Notes under the pieces: model-generated | Seen by the model: only the letters and a program-made list of their open reading frames with translations | Databases searched by the model: none | Told to the model about the DNA's origin: nothing | In this document: one piece after another, positions 23,734-31,805 of the stretch | How the letters are laid out: each line of letters opens with the position of its first letter | Position numbering within the stretch: the first letter of the stretch is position 1 | Origin: Nocardia thailandica NBRC 100428 | GTDB lineage: Bacteria; Actinomycetota; Actinomycetes; Mycobacteriales; Mycobacteriaceae | DNA: 56,720 nucleotides | Direction of reading: 5' to 3' | Assembly: GCF_000308795.1 (NCBI RefSeq) | Contig: NZ_BAGK01000223.1 | Span: 1-56,720 of the forward strand | Program-made: the position numbers and the translations under genes

Positions 23734-24342
23734 TCAGACCACCGACAGCGCCCGCGCCACCCGCGCCGCCGCCCGGGGCGGCAGATGCGCGCTGGCGCCG
23801 CGGATCTCGTCGCCCGCGCACCGGTGGATGAGCACCGCGTCGGCCACCACCTCTTCGAAGGCCGCCTGACCGATGTCGGTGGACGCCAGGTCGAGCACGG
23901 TGCGCACCGGAGTGGTGACCAGGAACGGTCCCGCCGACTCCATCTCGTCCACGGGGAGCCTGCGCCGGGTGAGCACCAGCCGCGAGGTCACCGGCGGGCG
24001 GCCCGCGCCGACCGTCAGGTGCAGGTATTGCGGCGCCAGCCTGCCGAGGCCGTGCAGTTCGGCGGCGCTCTGATGCGACACGGCCGCCGCGCCGTCGAAC
24101 CACGCCGCCCACATCGCGTACTCGTCGAACGGGCCGGGCCGCCACTGCGCCAGCCGCAACATCCCGACACCGGTCCTGGTCACCGAACCATCTCCGAGCC
24201 CGGCCCGGACCCGCAGCTCACAGCCGGTCCGCAGGACCTGGCGCGTGGTGAAATACCCCGCGTGCCGCCCCGCGAGGCGCATGAGCACCCGCCACCTGTG
24301 ATCCGCCGTCCCCACCAACCGGCGCCCTGCCTCGCCGTTCAC
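23734..24342 (-). CDS. AbiEi-like antitoxin-domain protein (orphan)
   Basis: About 202 residues. The N-terminal part (MRLAGRHAGYFTTRQVLRTG, then a short winged-helix-like region and VSHQSAAELHGLG) resembles the AbiEi/transcriptional-regulator antitoxin family, and the centre has VTTPVRTVLDLA, also typical. No AbiEii nucleotidyltransferase toxin gene lies beside it. Such orphan copies are common in actinobacteria. GTG 24342 is chosen; TTG 24363 is possible. Convergent with the methyltransferase gene, with only 3 nt between the stops. Confidence 0.7.
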   Translation of the reverse strand: MNGEAGRRLVGTADHRWRVLMRLAGRHAGYFTTRQVLRTGCELRVRAGLGDGSVTRTGVGMLRLAQWRPGPFDEYAMWAAWFDGAAAVSHQSAAELHGLGRLAPQYLHLTVGAGRPPVTSRLVLTRRRLPVDEMESAGPFLVTTPVRTVLDLASTDIGQAAFEEVVADAVLIHRCAGDEIRGASAHLPPRAAARVARALSVV

Positions 24343-24448
24343 GGATTCCAGGCTACGCCGCAAACAGTGTTACAGGTCACATTTGCCTTGGACCTGCTTC
24401 AATCCCCCCTCAGAGCGGGCTCAGGAATCTGGTGAAGAATCGGTTGGC

Positions 24449-25186
24449 ATGAGCACGCAGACTCGCCCCGCCCCGAGGATCACCCGGCGCACCCTCGTCA
24501 TCGCGCTCGCGGTGATCGCGGTCCTGTTGGTCGCAGCGGTGGGTGGCACGGAAGCTTATGCGCGCCACCAGATCTCGAGCTGCATCAGCAGTCAGTTCGA
24601 ACGGGAGATGGGCTCGTCCATCGACGTGGGCTTCGGGCCGAAGCCCATGCTGATCACCTACCTGGACGGCACCGTCGGTTCGATGACCGTGGACAGCAAG
24701 GACAACAAGTTCGGCCCGGCCGTCGGCATGGACGTGCACGCCGAATTCACCGACATCGAACTGCACGACCGCGGCCGCGACGGCGCCACCATCGGCAGCT
24801 CGTCGGCCGAGGTGACCTGGGCCAACAGCGGCATCGCCGAGACGCTCGGCGGCATGGTCAGCAACGTGACCTCCTCGGCCTCCTCCGGGATGCTGACCAT
24901 GGACGTCCTGGGCGGTCTCGCGCAGCTCCAGGTGCAGCCCACGGTGGTCGGCGGCAACATCAACGTGGAGACGAAGTCCGCGCAGCTGCTCGGCATCGGC
25001 CTGCCCACCGACCTGGTGCAGGGCATCGTCGACACCTTCACCGCCAGCCTGCAGAGTTACCCCCTCGGCCTGAAGGCGACCGAGGTGAAGGTGACCGACA
25101 ACGGTGTGACCGTGCATCTCTCGGGCGGCGCGACCCGCCTCGAGCCGACCGGCGCGAACGCGAACCAGACCGAGATCCGCTGCTGA
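24449..25186 (+). CDS. DUF2993 membrane-anchored protein (Rv0479c-like)
   Basis: 245 residues. A cytosolic N-terminus (STQTRPAPRITRRT), one membrane helix (about 17-36, LVIALAVIAVLLVAAVGGTE) and an extracellular DUF2993 domain (about 45-235), the domain of LmeA-like lipid-binding proteins. VDVLGGLAQLQV-type segments and the late GLKATEVKVTDNGVTVHLSG agree. One Cys pair (SSCISS, EIRC). It may bind a lipid or glycolipid at the outer leaflet. ATG 24449. Convergent with deoC. Confidence 0.88.
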   Translation: MSTQTRPAPRITRRTLVIALAVIAVLLVAAVGGTEAYARHQISSCISSQFEREMGSSIDVGFGPKPMLITYLDGTVGSMTVDSKDNKFGPAVGMDVHAEFTDIELHDRGRDGATIGSSSAEVTWANSGIAETLGGMVSNVTSSASSGMLTMDVLGGLAQLQVQPTVVGGNINVETKSAQLLGIGLPTDLVQGIVDTFTASLQSYPLGLKATEVKVTDNGVTVHLSGGATRLEPTGANANQTEIRC

Positions 25187-25191
25187 ACCCG

Positions 25192-25860
25192 CTACTCCGG
25201 GAAACCGGCGAGCACGGCCGCCGACTTCGACAGCCCGAGCCGGGTGGCGCCCGCGGCGATCATCGCCGCGGCGTCCTCGGCGGTCCGGATCCCGCCGCTG
25301 GCCTTGACCCCGAGCCGGCCGCCGACGGTCTCGGCCATGAGCCGCACCGCGTGCTCGGTCGCGCCGCCCGCGGGGTGGAAACCGGTGGAGGTCTTCACGA
25401 AATCGGCGCCCGCCTGTTCGGCGGTCCGGCACGCGGTGACGATCTGCTCGTCGGTGAGCGCGGCGGACTCGATGATCACCTTGAGGCGGGCCCGGTCCCC
25501 GATGCCCTCCCGGACGGTGATGATGTCGGCGAGCACCGCGGCCCAGTCCCCGGCGATCGCGGCGCCCACGTCGATGACCATGTCGACCTCGGCCGCGCCC
25601 TGCTCGGCGGCCAGCCGCGCCTCGGCCCCCTTGATCAGCGAGTGGTGCTTGCCGGAGGGGAACCCGGCGACGGTGGCCACCACCAGCCCCGGCGCCCGCA
25701 CCGGCAGCATGGCCGGGGACACGCACACCGCGTACACCCCCAGCTGCCGTGCCTCGGCGACCAGCGCGGCGACGTCGTCGGCGGTCGCCTCCGGCGCCAG
25801 GAGGGTGTGGTCGATCATGTCGGCGACCTGAGCACGGGTCAGTGTGATGGCAGCGCACAT
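25192..25860 (-). CDS. deoC: Deoxyribose-phosphate aldolase DeoC
   Basis: 222 residues. Class I aldolase cleaving 2-deoxyribose-5-phosphate to glyceraldehyde-3-phosphate and acetaldehyde. MIDHTLLAPEAT at the N-terminus, the Schiff-base Lys in FVKTSTGFHPAGG and the second Lys in GVKASGGIRT are conserved. ATG 25860 chosen by family length. Same relative position as Rv0478. Confidence 0.95.
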   Translation of the reverse strand: MCAAITLTRAQVADMIDHTLLAPEATADDVAALVAEARQLGVYAVCVSPAMLPVRAPGLVVATVAGFPSGKHHSLIKGAEARLAAEQGAAEVDMVIDVGAAIAGDWAAVLADIITVREGIGDRARLKVIIESAALTDEQIVTACRTAEQAGADFVKTSTGFHPAGGATEHAVRLMAETVGGRLGVKASGGIRTAEDAAAMIAAGATRLGLSKSAAVLAGFPE

Positions 25861-26048
25861 AGCGCCGAGTCTGACACACCGTGCCGACCGGCCCGGGAAC
25901 CCCCGCGCACCCGAATCGCGTTGCGCTGGTGTACCCACATCGCCCACACTTGAATCAGGCGGGCCGGGCTTTCCTCCGGCTCCATCCCGGACGGGCCCGC
26001 CGGATCGGTGAGTTGTACGCGATGGAATCGCTGTCGAGGAGACCAAGA

Positions 26049-26576
26049 GTGCTGATCCGCCGCGAACAGATCTCCGACGCCCCCGCCGTCGCCCAGATCC
26101 ACCGCACCGCCTTCGCCCCGCACTACGGCTCGTCGGTGGCCGAGCCGCCCGAGGTCGCCCTCGTCGACGCGCTCCGCGGGGACGAGTCGTGGATGCCGAC
26201 GCTGTCGCTGGTGGCGCTGGACACCGACACGGTCACCGTCACCGGCCACATCTGTCTCACCCGCGCGACCGTCGGCCCGTACCCGGTGCTGGCGCTCGGC
26301 CCGCTCGGCGTGCTGCCGGACAGGCAGAAGTCCGGGGTGGGTTCGGCGCTGGTGCACGCCGCGCTCGGGGCGGCCGACGCGCTCGACGAGCCGCTGGTCG
26401 GCCTGCTCGGCGACCCAGGCTACTACCAGCGCTTCGGTTTCGTGCCCGCCGACCGGCTCGGCGTCGTGCCGGACGTGGCCGCGTGGACCGAGCACTTCCA
26501 GGTCCGCGCCCTCACCGCCTACGACCCGGTACTGCTCGGCGAGTTCCGTTACGCCGCACCGTTCTACGACCTGTAG
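26049..26576 (+). CDS. GNAT-family N-acetyltransferase
   Basis: 175 residues. IRREQISDAPAVAQIHRTAF start, central strands, acetyl-CoA loop LGPLGVLPDRQKSGVGSALVHAAL and the C-terminal GDPGYYQRFGFVPA, together typical of the YhbS-like group. GTG 26049 has an AGGAG site 7 nt upstream; ATG 26022 is a weaker alternative. Substrate unknown. Converges on purU with 1 nt between. Confidence 0.88.
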   Translation: MLIRREQISDAPAVAQIHRTAFAPHYGSSVAEPPEVALVDALRGDESWMPTLSLVALDTDTVTVTGHICLTRATVGPYPVLALGPLGVLPDRQKSGVGSALVHAALGAADALDEPLVGLLGDPGYYQRFGFVPADRLGVVPDVAAWTEHFQVRALTAYDPVLLGEFRYAAPFYDL

Positions 26577-26577
26577 G

Positions 26578-27462
26578 TCATTCGAACACGACGGTCCGGC
26601 GGCCGTGCACGAGCACCCGGCCTTCCAGGTGCCAGCGCAGGCCGCGCGACAGCACGACCCGTTCGATGTCGCGGCCCTGGCGCACCATGTCGGAGACGGT
26701 GTCGGCGTGGTCGATGCGGGTGACGTCCTGCTCGATGATCGGGCCCGCGTCGAGTTCGGCGGTGACGTAGTGGCAGGTCGCGCCGATCAGCTTCACCCCG
26801 CGCGCGTACGCCTGGTGATAGGGGCGCGCGCCCACGAACGAGGGCAGAAAGCTGTGGTGGATGTTGATCGCCCGGCCCGCCCAGTGCTCGCACAGCTCGG
26901 CGGGCAGCACCTGCATGAACCGGGCGAGCACGACCGCGGACGGATCGTGGGCGTCGACCAGGTCGCGCACCTGCTCGAAGGCAGGCCCGCGCTCGGCCGG
27001 GTCCTTCGGGAAGGGCACGTGGTGGAACTTCACCCCGTGCGCCTCGGTGATCGGGCCGAGGTCGGGGTGGTTACCGATGACCGCCTCGATGGTGGCGGGC
27101 AGTTCCCCGGCCGCGGCGCGGCCGAGCAGGTCGTGCAGGCAGTGCCCGTCCTTGCTGACCAGCAGCACGATCCGGCGCGGCTCACCGGTGTCGTGCAGGT
27201 GCCAGTCGGTCTCCGGGCCGAAGCCCGCGGCCACCCCGGCGAAGTGCGCGCGCAGCGCCTCCGCGCCGAAGGGCACGGTGTCGGCCCGGATCGCCTGCCG
27301 GGTGAAGAACCAGCCGGTGTCCGGGTCGGAGTGGTAGCCGGCTTCCACGATCGAGCCGCCGAACCCCGCGATGAACGTGGTGATCCCCGCGATGATGCCG
27401 GGTCGGTCCGGGCAGCCGAGGGTCAGGACGTACCGGCGATCGGTGGCGGATGTGGTGCTCAT
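26578..27462 (-). CDS. purU: Formyltetrahydrofolate deformylase PurU
   Basis: 294 residues. An N-terminal ACT domain (LTLGCPDRPGIIAGITTFIAG) and a formyltransferase-fold domain with INIHHSFLPSFVGARPYHQA and ATCHYVTAELDAGPIIEQDV. It hydrolyses 10-formyl-THF to formate and THF, balancing one-carbon pools and feeding formate to purine synthesis. ATG 27462, 20 nt after the hydrolase stop, so the two may be cotranscribed. Confidence 0.95.
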   Translation of the reverse strand: MSTTSATDRRYVLTLGCPDRPGIIAGITTFIAGFGGSIVEAGYHSDPDTGWFFTRQAIRADTVPFGAEALRAHFAGVAAGFGPETDWHLHDTGEPRRIVLLVSKDGHCLHDLLGRAAAGELPATIEAVIGNHPDLGPITEAHGVKFHHVPFPKDPAERGPAFEQVRDLVDAHDPSAVVLARFMQVLPAELCEHWAGRAINIHHSFLPSFVGARPYHQAYARGVKLIGATCHYVTAELDAGPIIEQDVTRIDHADTVSDMVRQGRDIERVVLSRGLRWHLEGRVLVHGRRTVVFE

Positions 27463-27482
27463 CCGCCCATCCTCGCAGGCTC

Positions 27483-28523
27483 TCAGACCGCGGCGCGCAC
27501 GGGCTCGGCGACGTGGGCGAGCAGATCCGCGAGCTCGGCGTTGAATTCGCGGTAGCGCTCGACGTTGCCCAGATGGCCGCTCGACAGCACCTTGTGCTCG
27601 ACGAGCCTGCCCGAGGCGTAGAGCAGCCCGGCGATGCGTTCGGCGTGGACCGGCGGGGTCATGTCGTCGCGGTCGCCGGACAGGATGGTGGTCGGCACGC
27701 TGAGCTTGCTCGCGGCGTCGCCAAGGGCCAGTTCGGCGAGCATGATGCCGAACCGGGCGCGGACCAGGGCGGGACAGGACCGCACGACGTTGAGGCCGTA
27801 GGAGATGGCGACCGGGTCGGCGTCCAGGGTCATCACCTGGCGGGCGAAGATCCACTTGATCGGCGGCAGCGGCGGCAGCGAGACGGGGGTGCCGAGGATC
27901 GCCTTGCCCAGCCAGAGCGGCGAGGGCAGCTTGCGCCCGCCGAGGACGGCCAGCGGCTTGTTGAAGCCGGGGATCATGGTGGAGACCTCGGTCAGCTCGT
28001 AGGCGCCGGTGTTGGCCAGCAGCACCGCGTTCGCCCGCTCGGCGACCCGCTCGGGGTAGCGGGCGGCCCAGGCGAGCAGGGTCATGCCGCCGAGGCTGTG
28101 GCCGACGAGGGTGGCGCGCTGACCAGGCAGCAGCACCTCCGCGAGCACGTCCTCGAGGTCGTCGGCGAGCAGCTGCGGGGTGACGTGGGCGAAGCCGCCG
28201 GTGGACTCGCCGTGCGCGCGCATGTCGTAGGCGACGACGCGGTAGCGGCCCGCGAAGGCGTTGATCTGGGCGTTCCAGTACTCGAGCGAGCAGGTCCAGC
28301 CGTGCAGGAAGACGATGACCGGGGCGTCGACCGGGCCGTAGGCGTGGACCCGCAGGCGGGCACCGTCGGCGGTGACCACGGGGATCACCTCGGCCGCGAC
28401 TCGCGGCGGGTTGAACGCCTCGACCGGGTAGGTCCGGTTCCGCAGATCGGCGCGGTGGGCGTCGATCGACATTTTGACCTGGTCGGTCAGCTTCACCAAT
28501 GCAGACGGCAGCATTGCACGCAT
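27483..28523 (-). CDS. Alpha/beta hydrolase, lipase/esterase-like
   Basis: 346 residues. VIFLHGWTCSLEYWNAQ oxyanion region, VGHSLGGMTLLAWA nucleophile elbow, acid in LSGDRDDMTPP and His in SSGHLGNVERY. It resembles LipG/mycobacterial esterase-type hydrolases with a long cap domain. No signal peptide. ATG 28523 has an AAAGGAG site. A 7-7-7 palindrome (28539-28559) lies immediately upstream of the ribosome site, so a repressor probably controls it together with purU. Confidence 0.88.
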   Translation of the reverse strand: MRAMLPSALVKLTDQVKMSIDAHRADLRNRTYPVEAFNPPRVAAEVIPVVTADGARLRVHAYGPVDAPVIVFLHGWTCSLEYWNAQINAFAGRYRVVAYDMRAHGESTGGFAHVTPQLLADDLEDVLAEVLLPGQRATLVGHSLGGMTLLAWAARYPERVAERANAVLLANTGAYELTEVSTMIPGFNKPLAVLGGRKLPSPLWLGKAILGTPVSLPPLPPIKWIFARQVMTLDADPVAISYGLNVVRSCPALVRARFGIMLAELALGDAASKLSVPTTILSGDRDDMTPPVHAERIAGLLYASGRLVEHKVLSSGHLGNVERYREFNAELADLLAHVAEPVRAAV

Positions 28524-28538
28524 CGGACACTCCTTTGT

Positions 28539-28559
28539 GTTACTGCTCGATACAGTAAC
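28539..28559. promoter_or_regulatory. Inverted repeat GTTACTG-N7-CAGTAAC, putative repressor operator
   Basis: Perfect 7-bp half-sites with a 7-nt spacer, beginning 16 nt upstream of the hydrolase ATG. Size and symmetry fit a TetR-family operator that would block transcription start or elongation. The cognate regulator is not identified. Confidence 0.6.
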
Positions 28560-28609
28560 TCCGATTAACGTGCAATGCCAGCGACAAGCCCGATCAGTCG
28601 CCTACCGGC

Positions 28610-28921
28610 CTACCAGCGCGGGCCGCGCTGCACCTCGTCGACCTTCGGCCGCACATCGGCCAGGTACACGCCAGTGGCGATGATCGCGATGAACGACAGC
28701 AACATGGAGCCGCTGGCGAAGGCCAGCAGCAGGAACCCCAGCGACCCGGCCAGGATCGCCAGCCAGATCGGCTTGGTCATCTTGTCGACGGCGGTGAAGG
28801 CGTCCGAGCGCTGCCGGACCGCGTGGACGAGCGCGAAGACGGACATACCGAGAGCGCCGAGCCACAGCCCGAAGAGGATCACCTGGGTCAGCGCGAATGC
28901 AGCGTTCACCCTTCCCATCAT
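28610..28921 (-). CDS. DUF2516 small membrane protein (Rv0476-like)
   Basis: About 103 residues with two or three hydrophobic segments (about 10-30 LTQVILFGLWLGALGMSVFAL; 50-70 IWLAILAGSLGFLLLAF; 74-90), the A-D-K-M-T-K-P-x-W motif (AVDKMTKPIWL) and a charged tail (DVRPKVDEVQRGPRW), as in DUF2516. Starts at ATG 28921, ATG 28918 or GTG 28909 are all possible; none has a proper ribosome site, so the mRNA may be leaderless. Downstream of hbhA, but separated by a strong terminator. Confidence 0.85.
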   Translation of the reverse strand: MMGRVNAAFALTQVILFGLWLGALGMSVFALVHAVRQRSDAFTAVDKMTKPIWLAILAGSLGFLLLAFASGSMLLSFIAIIATGVYLADVRPKVDEVQRGPRW

Positions 28922-28927
28922 ACGAAC

Positions 28928-28960
28928 AGCGGCCCCGCACACGGTGTGTGCGGGGCCGCT
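28928..28960 (-). terminator. Strong hairpin terminator of hbhA
   Basis: Perfect 15-bp stem AGCGGCCCCGCACAC with its complement (28928-28942, 28946-28960) and a 3-nt loop, 24 nt after the hbhA stop. Confidence 0.8.
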
Positions 28961-28983
28961 GTCGGCGTACAGGCAGGGAGGTA

Positions 28984-29640
28984 TCAGACCTGCTTGGGGG
29001 CGGCCTTCTTGGCCGGAGCCTTCTTGGCGGCGGCCTTGCGGGCCGGGGCCTTCTTCGGCTCGGCCGCGGGGGCGGGCTCCTCGGTGGTCACGGCGACGAC
29101 CTCGGCCTCGACGACCGGAGCGGCGTCGGCGACCGGCTCGGCCTTGCCGCGGTTGAGCAGGTCGTTGACCTTGCCCAGCACGTCCTCGGCGCGAGCGGAG
29201 GCGTCCTTGTACAGCGACTCGGCGCGGGTGATCTGCTCCTCGACCAGGTGGTTGGCGCGCAGCCGGTCCACGGTCTCCTCGCCGCGCACGGCCAGGTCGG
29301 CGTAGATGTCGAGGGCCTTGGCGTAGTACTGCTCGGCCAGGCGGCGCAGCTCCTCCGGGGTGAACTTCTCGCGCAGCTCGGCGAGGTCCTCGGGCAGCTC
29401 GGACGGCAGGCCGGCCAGGCGCTCGCGCAGGCTGTCGAACTGGGCCTGGACGTCGGCGGGGACGTTGGCGATGCGCTCGCGGGCCTCGTCGACGCGGGCC
29501 TGGACGTCGGCGGCGCCGACGCGGCCGCGGACCTCGGTCACGACGTCGTTGACGGCGGTGTACAGCGCGTCACCGGCACCGACGGTGGCGAAGAGCGGCT
29601 TGGTCACGGTAACGGGAGTGGTTGCGGTCTTGTCGGTCAT
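28984..29640 (-). CDS. hbhA: Heparin-binding hemagglutinin-like protein HbhA
   Basis: 218 residues. A long coiled-coil/helical body (about 20-160, heptad-rich, e.g. DVQAQFDSLRERLAGLPSEL) and a C-terminal Lys/Ala/Pro tail (KKAPARKAAAKKAPAKKA) that in mycobacteria binds heparan sulfate and is methylated. No signal peptide, as in the mycobacterial protein. ATG 29640 overlaps the regulator stop by one base (TGATG), so it is the second gene of a two-gene operon. It has also been linked to lipid inclusions in related bacteria. Confidence 0.9.
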   Translation of the reverse strand: MTDKTATTPVTVTKPLFATVGAGDALYTAVNDVVTEVRGRVGAADVQARVDEARERIANVPADVQAQFDSLRERLAGLPSELPEDLAELREKFTPEELRRLAEQYYAKALDIYADLAVRGEETVDRLRANHLVEEQITRAESLYKDASARAEDVLGKVNDLLNRGKAEPVADAAPVVEAEVVAVTTEEPAPAAEPKKAPARKAAAKKAPAKKAAPKQV

Positions 29641-30146
29641 CAGTTTTCGTTCTCCTGGCGTGGCGGAGTTTCTGTTGTCGTGAGCGGAACCTCGCTGTCC
29701 TGCCCATGCCCCCCTGAGCCGGTTGTTTCCCCATTTTCCCGGCGAAACGACTCATAGATTTCCAGCAACACCTGCTTCTGCCGTTCCGTCACCGAAGTGT
29801 CGGCCAGCAGGGCGTCCCGGACCGGGCTGTGCGGCCGCTGCTCGAGAAAGCCAGCCCGTACGTACAGCACCTCCGAGGACATCCGCAGCGCCTTGGCGAT
29901 CTGCGTCAGTACTTCGGCGGAGGGGTTGCGCAACCCGCGCTCGATCTGGCTCAGGTACGGATTGCTCACCCCCGCCAGGGCGGCGAGCTGCCGCAGGGAG
30001 ACCTGCGCGGCCTCCCGCTGCGACCTGATGAACCCTCCGATGTCGTGCGCCGCGTGCACTACGCGGCCCGTCCGCTCCCCGAGCGCCTCGGATTTCTCCT
30101 CGGGCTGCTCGGCGTACTCGGCGGAAACCTCGGGCTGGTCAGCCAT
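29640..30146 (-). CDS. XRE-family regulator upstream of hbhA (Rv0474-like)
   Basis: 168 residues. Helix-turn-helix of the Cro/CI type (about 38-95: IGGFIRSQREAAQVSLRQLAALAGVSNPYLSQIERGLRNPS), then a dimerisation region (LYVRAGFLEQRP...LLEIYESFRREN) and a polar tail. Same place as Rv0474. ATG 30146 has an AGAAGG site; GTG 30149 lies just before it. A 10-bp inverted repeat at 30188-30222 is a likely autoregulatory operator. Confidence 0.9.
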   Translation of the reverse strand: MADQPEVSAEYAEQPEEKSEALGERTGRVVHAAHDIGGFIRSQREAAQVSLRQLAALAGVSNPYLSQIERGLRNPSAEVLTQIAKALRMSSEVLYVRAGFLEQRPHSPVRDALLADTSVTERQKQVLLEIYESFRRENGETTGSGGHGQDSEVPLTTTETPPRQENEN

Positions 30147-30187
30147 CACTCACCTTCTGGCGGTTGTACGGGATCGATACTAGGCGA

Positions 30188-30222
30188 GGGTGCTAACTCT
30201 TGCAAGCACTTTGTTAGCACCC
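30188..30222. promoter_or_regulatory. Inverted repeat GGGTGCTAAC-N15-GTTAGCACCC
   Basis: Perfect 10-bp half-sites around a 15-nt spacer containing the inner palindrome CTTGCAAG. It lies 42-76 nt upstream of the XRE start, in the XRE-hbhA promoter region. TGCTAACT and TTGCAAG also occur in the icl promoter at 49317-49351. Confidence 0.6.
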
Positions 30223-30242
30223 GGTGGGCAAACAGCTGCCCC

Positions 30243-31607
30243 TCAGTGGAACAGCAACTGCGAGATCGCGTAGATGGCAAGGCCGGCGAGCGCGCCGACG
30301 ACCGTGCCGTTGATCCTGATGAACTGCAGATCGCGCCCGACCTGCAACTCGATCTTCTTGCTCGCCTCGTCGGCATCCCAGCGCGCCACGGTGTCGGTGA
30401 CCAGAGTCGTGATCTCCCTGGCGTAGTTGCCGACCAGGTACCGGGCGCCGCGGTCGATCCAGCCGTCGACCTTGGCCCGCAGCTCCGGCTCGTCGCGCAG
30501 CCGCTCGCCCAGCTGCTGCACATTCTCCGCGACCTTGCGCCGCAACGTCGAATCCGGGTCGTCGGCCGACTCGAGGATCAGCCGCTTGGCCGCCCGCCAG
30601 GTCGCCTCGGCCAGGCCGGTGATCTCGTCGCGGCCCATGATCTGGGCCTTCACCTTCTCGGCCTTGGCGATCATCGCCTCGTCGTGCTGCAGGTCGTCGG
30701 CGAAGTCCTCGAGGAACTTGTTCGCCGCCAGCCGCAGCTCGTGGTCGGGCTGGGAGCGCACCTTCCAGGTGAACTCGACCAGCTCGCGATAGATCCGCTC
30801 GGCCAACAGCACGTTGACGAACTTGGGCGCCCACTGCGGCGCGTCCCGGTTCACCACGCGGTCGATGGTCTCCTGGCTGCCCAGCGCCCACTGGTGCGCC
30901 CGCTCGGCGAGCAGGTCGATCAGCGGCAGCTGACGGTTGTCGGCGATCAGTTCCCCGAGCACCCGGCCGAGCGGCGGGCCCCACTCCGGCTCGGCGATCC
31001 GCTTGACGATGGTGTTGTCGATGATCTGCTCGACATCGGCGTCGCGCAGCGCCCCGACGACCGCGCGCAGGATCGTCGAACTCTCCTGCGCGATCCGCGC
31101 CGCGTTGCGCGGCTGCGCCATCCAGCCCCCGACCCGGAGGCTGATCTGGGCCGAGGCGAGCTTGGCCGACACCACGTCGGGCGCCAGGAAGTTGGCGCCG
31201 ACGAAGTCGCCGAGGCTGGAGCCGAGCTGGTCCTTCTTCTTCCGGATGATCGCGGTGTGCGGGATCGGCAGGCCGAGGGGGTGCCGGAACAGGGCGGTCA
31301 CCGCGAACCAGTCGGCCAGCGCGCCGACCATGCCCGCCTCCGAGGCCGCCCGGACGTACCCGACCCACTCGCCCCCGCCGCCGCGGGACTCGAGCCAGCG
31401 GCAGAACAGGTACACCACCGTGGCCACCAGCAGGAACCCGGTGGCCACCGTCTTCATCTTCCACAGGTCACGACGTTTACCGGCTTCGTCGGTCAGCGCG
31501 GCGAACCCCGAAGAAGACGATCCTGCCGATCCTGTCGGTCCTGCCGCTCCTGCCGGGGGCTGCGGGCGCGGCGGCAGCACCGCCGAGTTGCCGGGAGCAT
31601 TCTCCAT
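30243..31607 (-). CDS. DUF445 membrane-anchored protein (Rv0473-like)
   Basis: 454 residues. After a flexible Pro/Gly/Ser-rich N-terminus a membrane helix (about 50-70, MKTVATGFLLVATVVYLFCRW), then the DUF445 hallmark GMVGALADWFAVTALFRHPLGLPIPHTAIIRKKKDQLG, a long helical region, and a C-terminal membrane helix (NGTVVGALAGLAIYAISQLLF). Function unknown. Starts ATG 31607 or ATG 31616. Divergent from the TetR gene. Confidence 0.87.
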   Translation of the reverse strand: MENAPGNSAVLPPRPQPPAGAAGPTGSAGSSSSGFAALTDEAGKRRDLWKMKTVATGFLLVATVVYLFCRWLESRGGGGEWVGYVRAASEAGMVGALADWFAVTALFRHPLGLPIPHTAIIRKKKDQLGSSLGDFVGANFLAPDVVSAKLASAQISLRVGGWMAQPRNAARIAQESSTILRAVVGALRDADVEQIIDNTIVKRIAEPEWGPPLGRVLGELIADNRQLPLIDLLAERAHQWALGSQETIDRVVNRDAPQWAPKFVNVLLAERIYRELVEFTWKVRSQPDHELRLAANKFLEDFADDLQHDEAMIAKAEKVKAQIMGRDEITGLAEATWRAAKRLILESADDPDSTLRRKVAENVQQLGERLRDEPELRAKVDGWIDRGARYLVGNYAREITTLVTDTVARWDADEASKKIELQVGRDLQFIRINGTVVGALAGLAIYAISQLLFH

Positions 31608-31673
31608 GGCTCCCATTCTGCTGTGCCGCGCGCGCCCGCGCCGCTGTCGGCCCGCGCGTCGCCGCCCACACCG

Positions 31674-31704
31674 CCCGCTCGGTGACGCGCGAGTAGCGAG
31701 CGGG
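31674..31704. promoter_or_regulatory. Inverted repeat CCCGCTCG-N15-CGAGCGGG
   Basis: 8-bp half-sites with a 15-nt spacer in the 198-nt gap between DUF445 and the TetR gene. Position suits an operator for the TetR regulator. The 8-bp GC-rich match could also arise by chance. Confidence 0.4.
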
Positions 31705-31805
31705 TGTGGTAAATGCCGCATCCTGGCGGCAAACGCGCTCGACGTCACCCCGACGGGCCTAAGCTATGGAGAGACCGAACGCGCACACCGACAAAGGGGG
31801 CTGAC

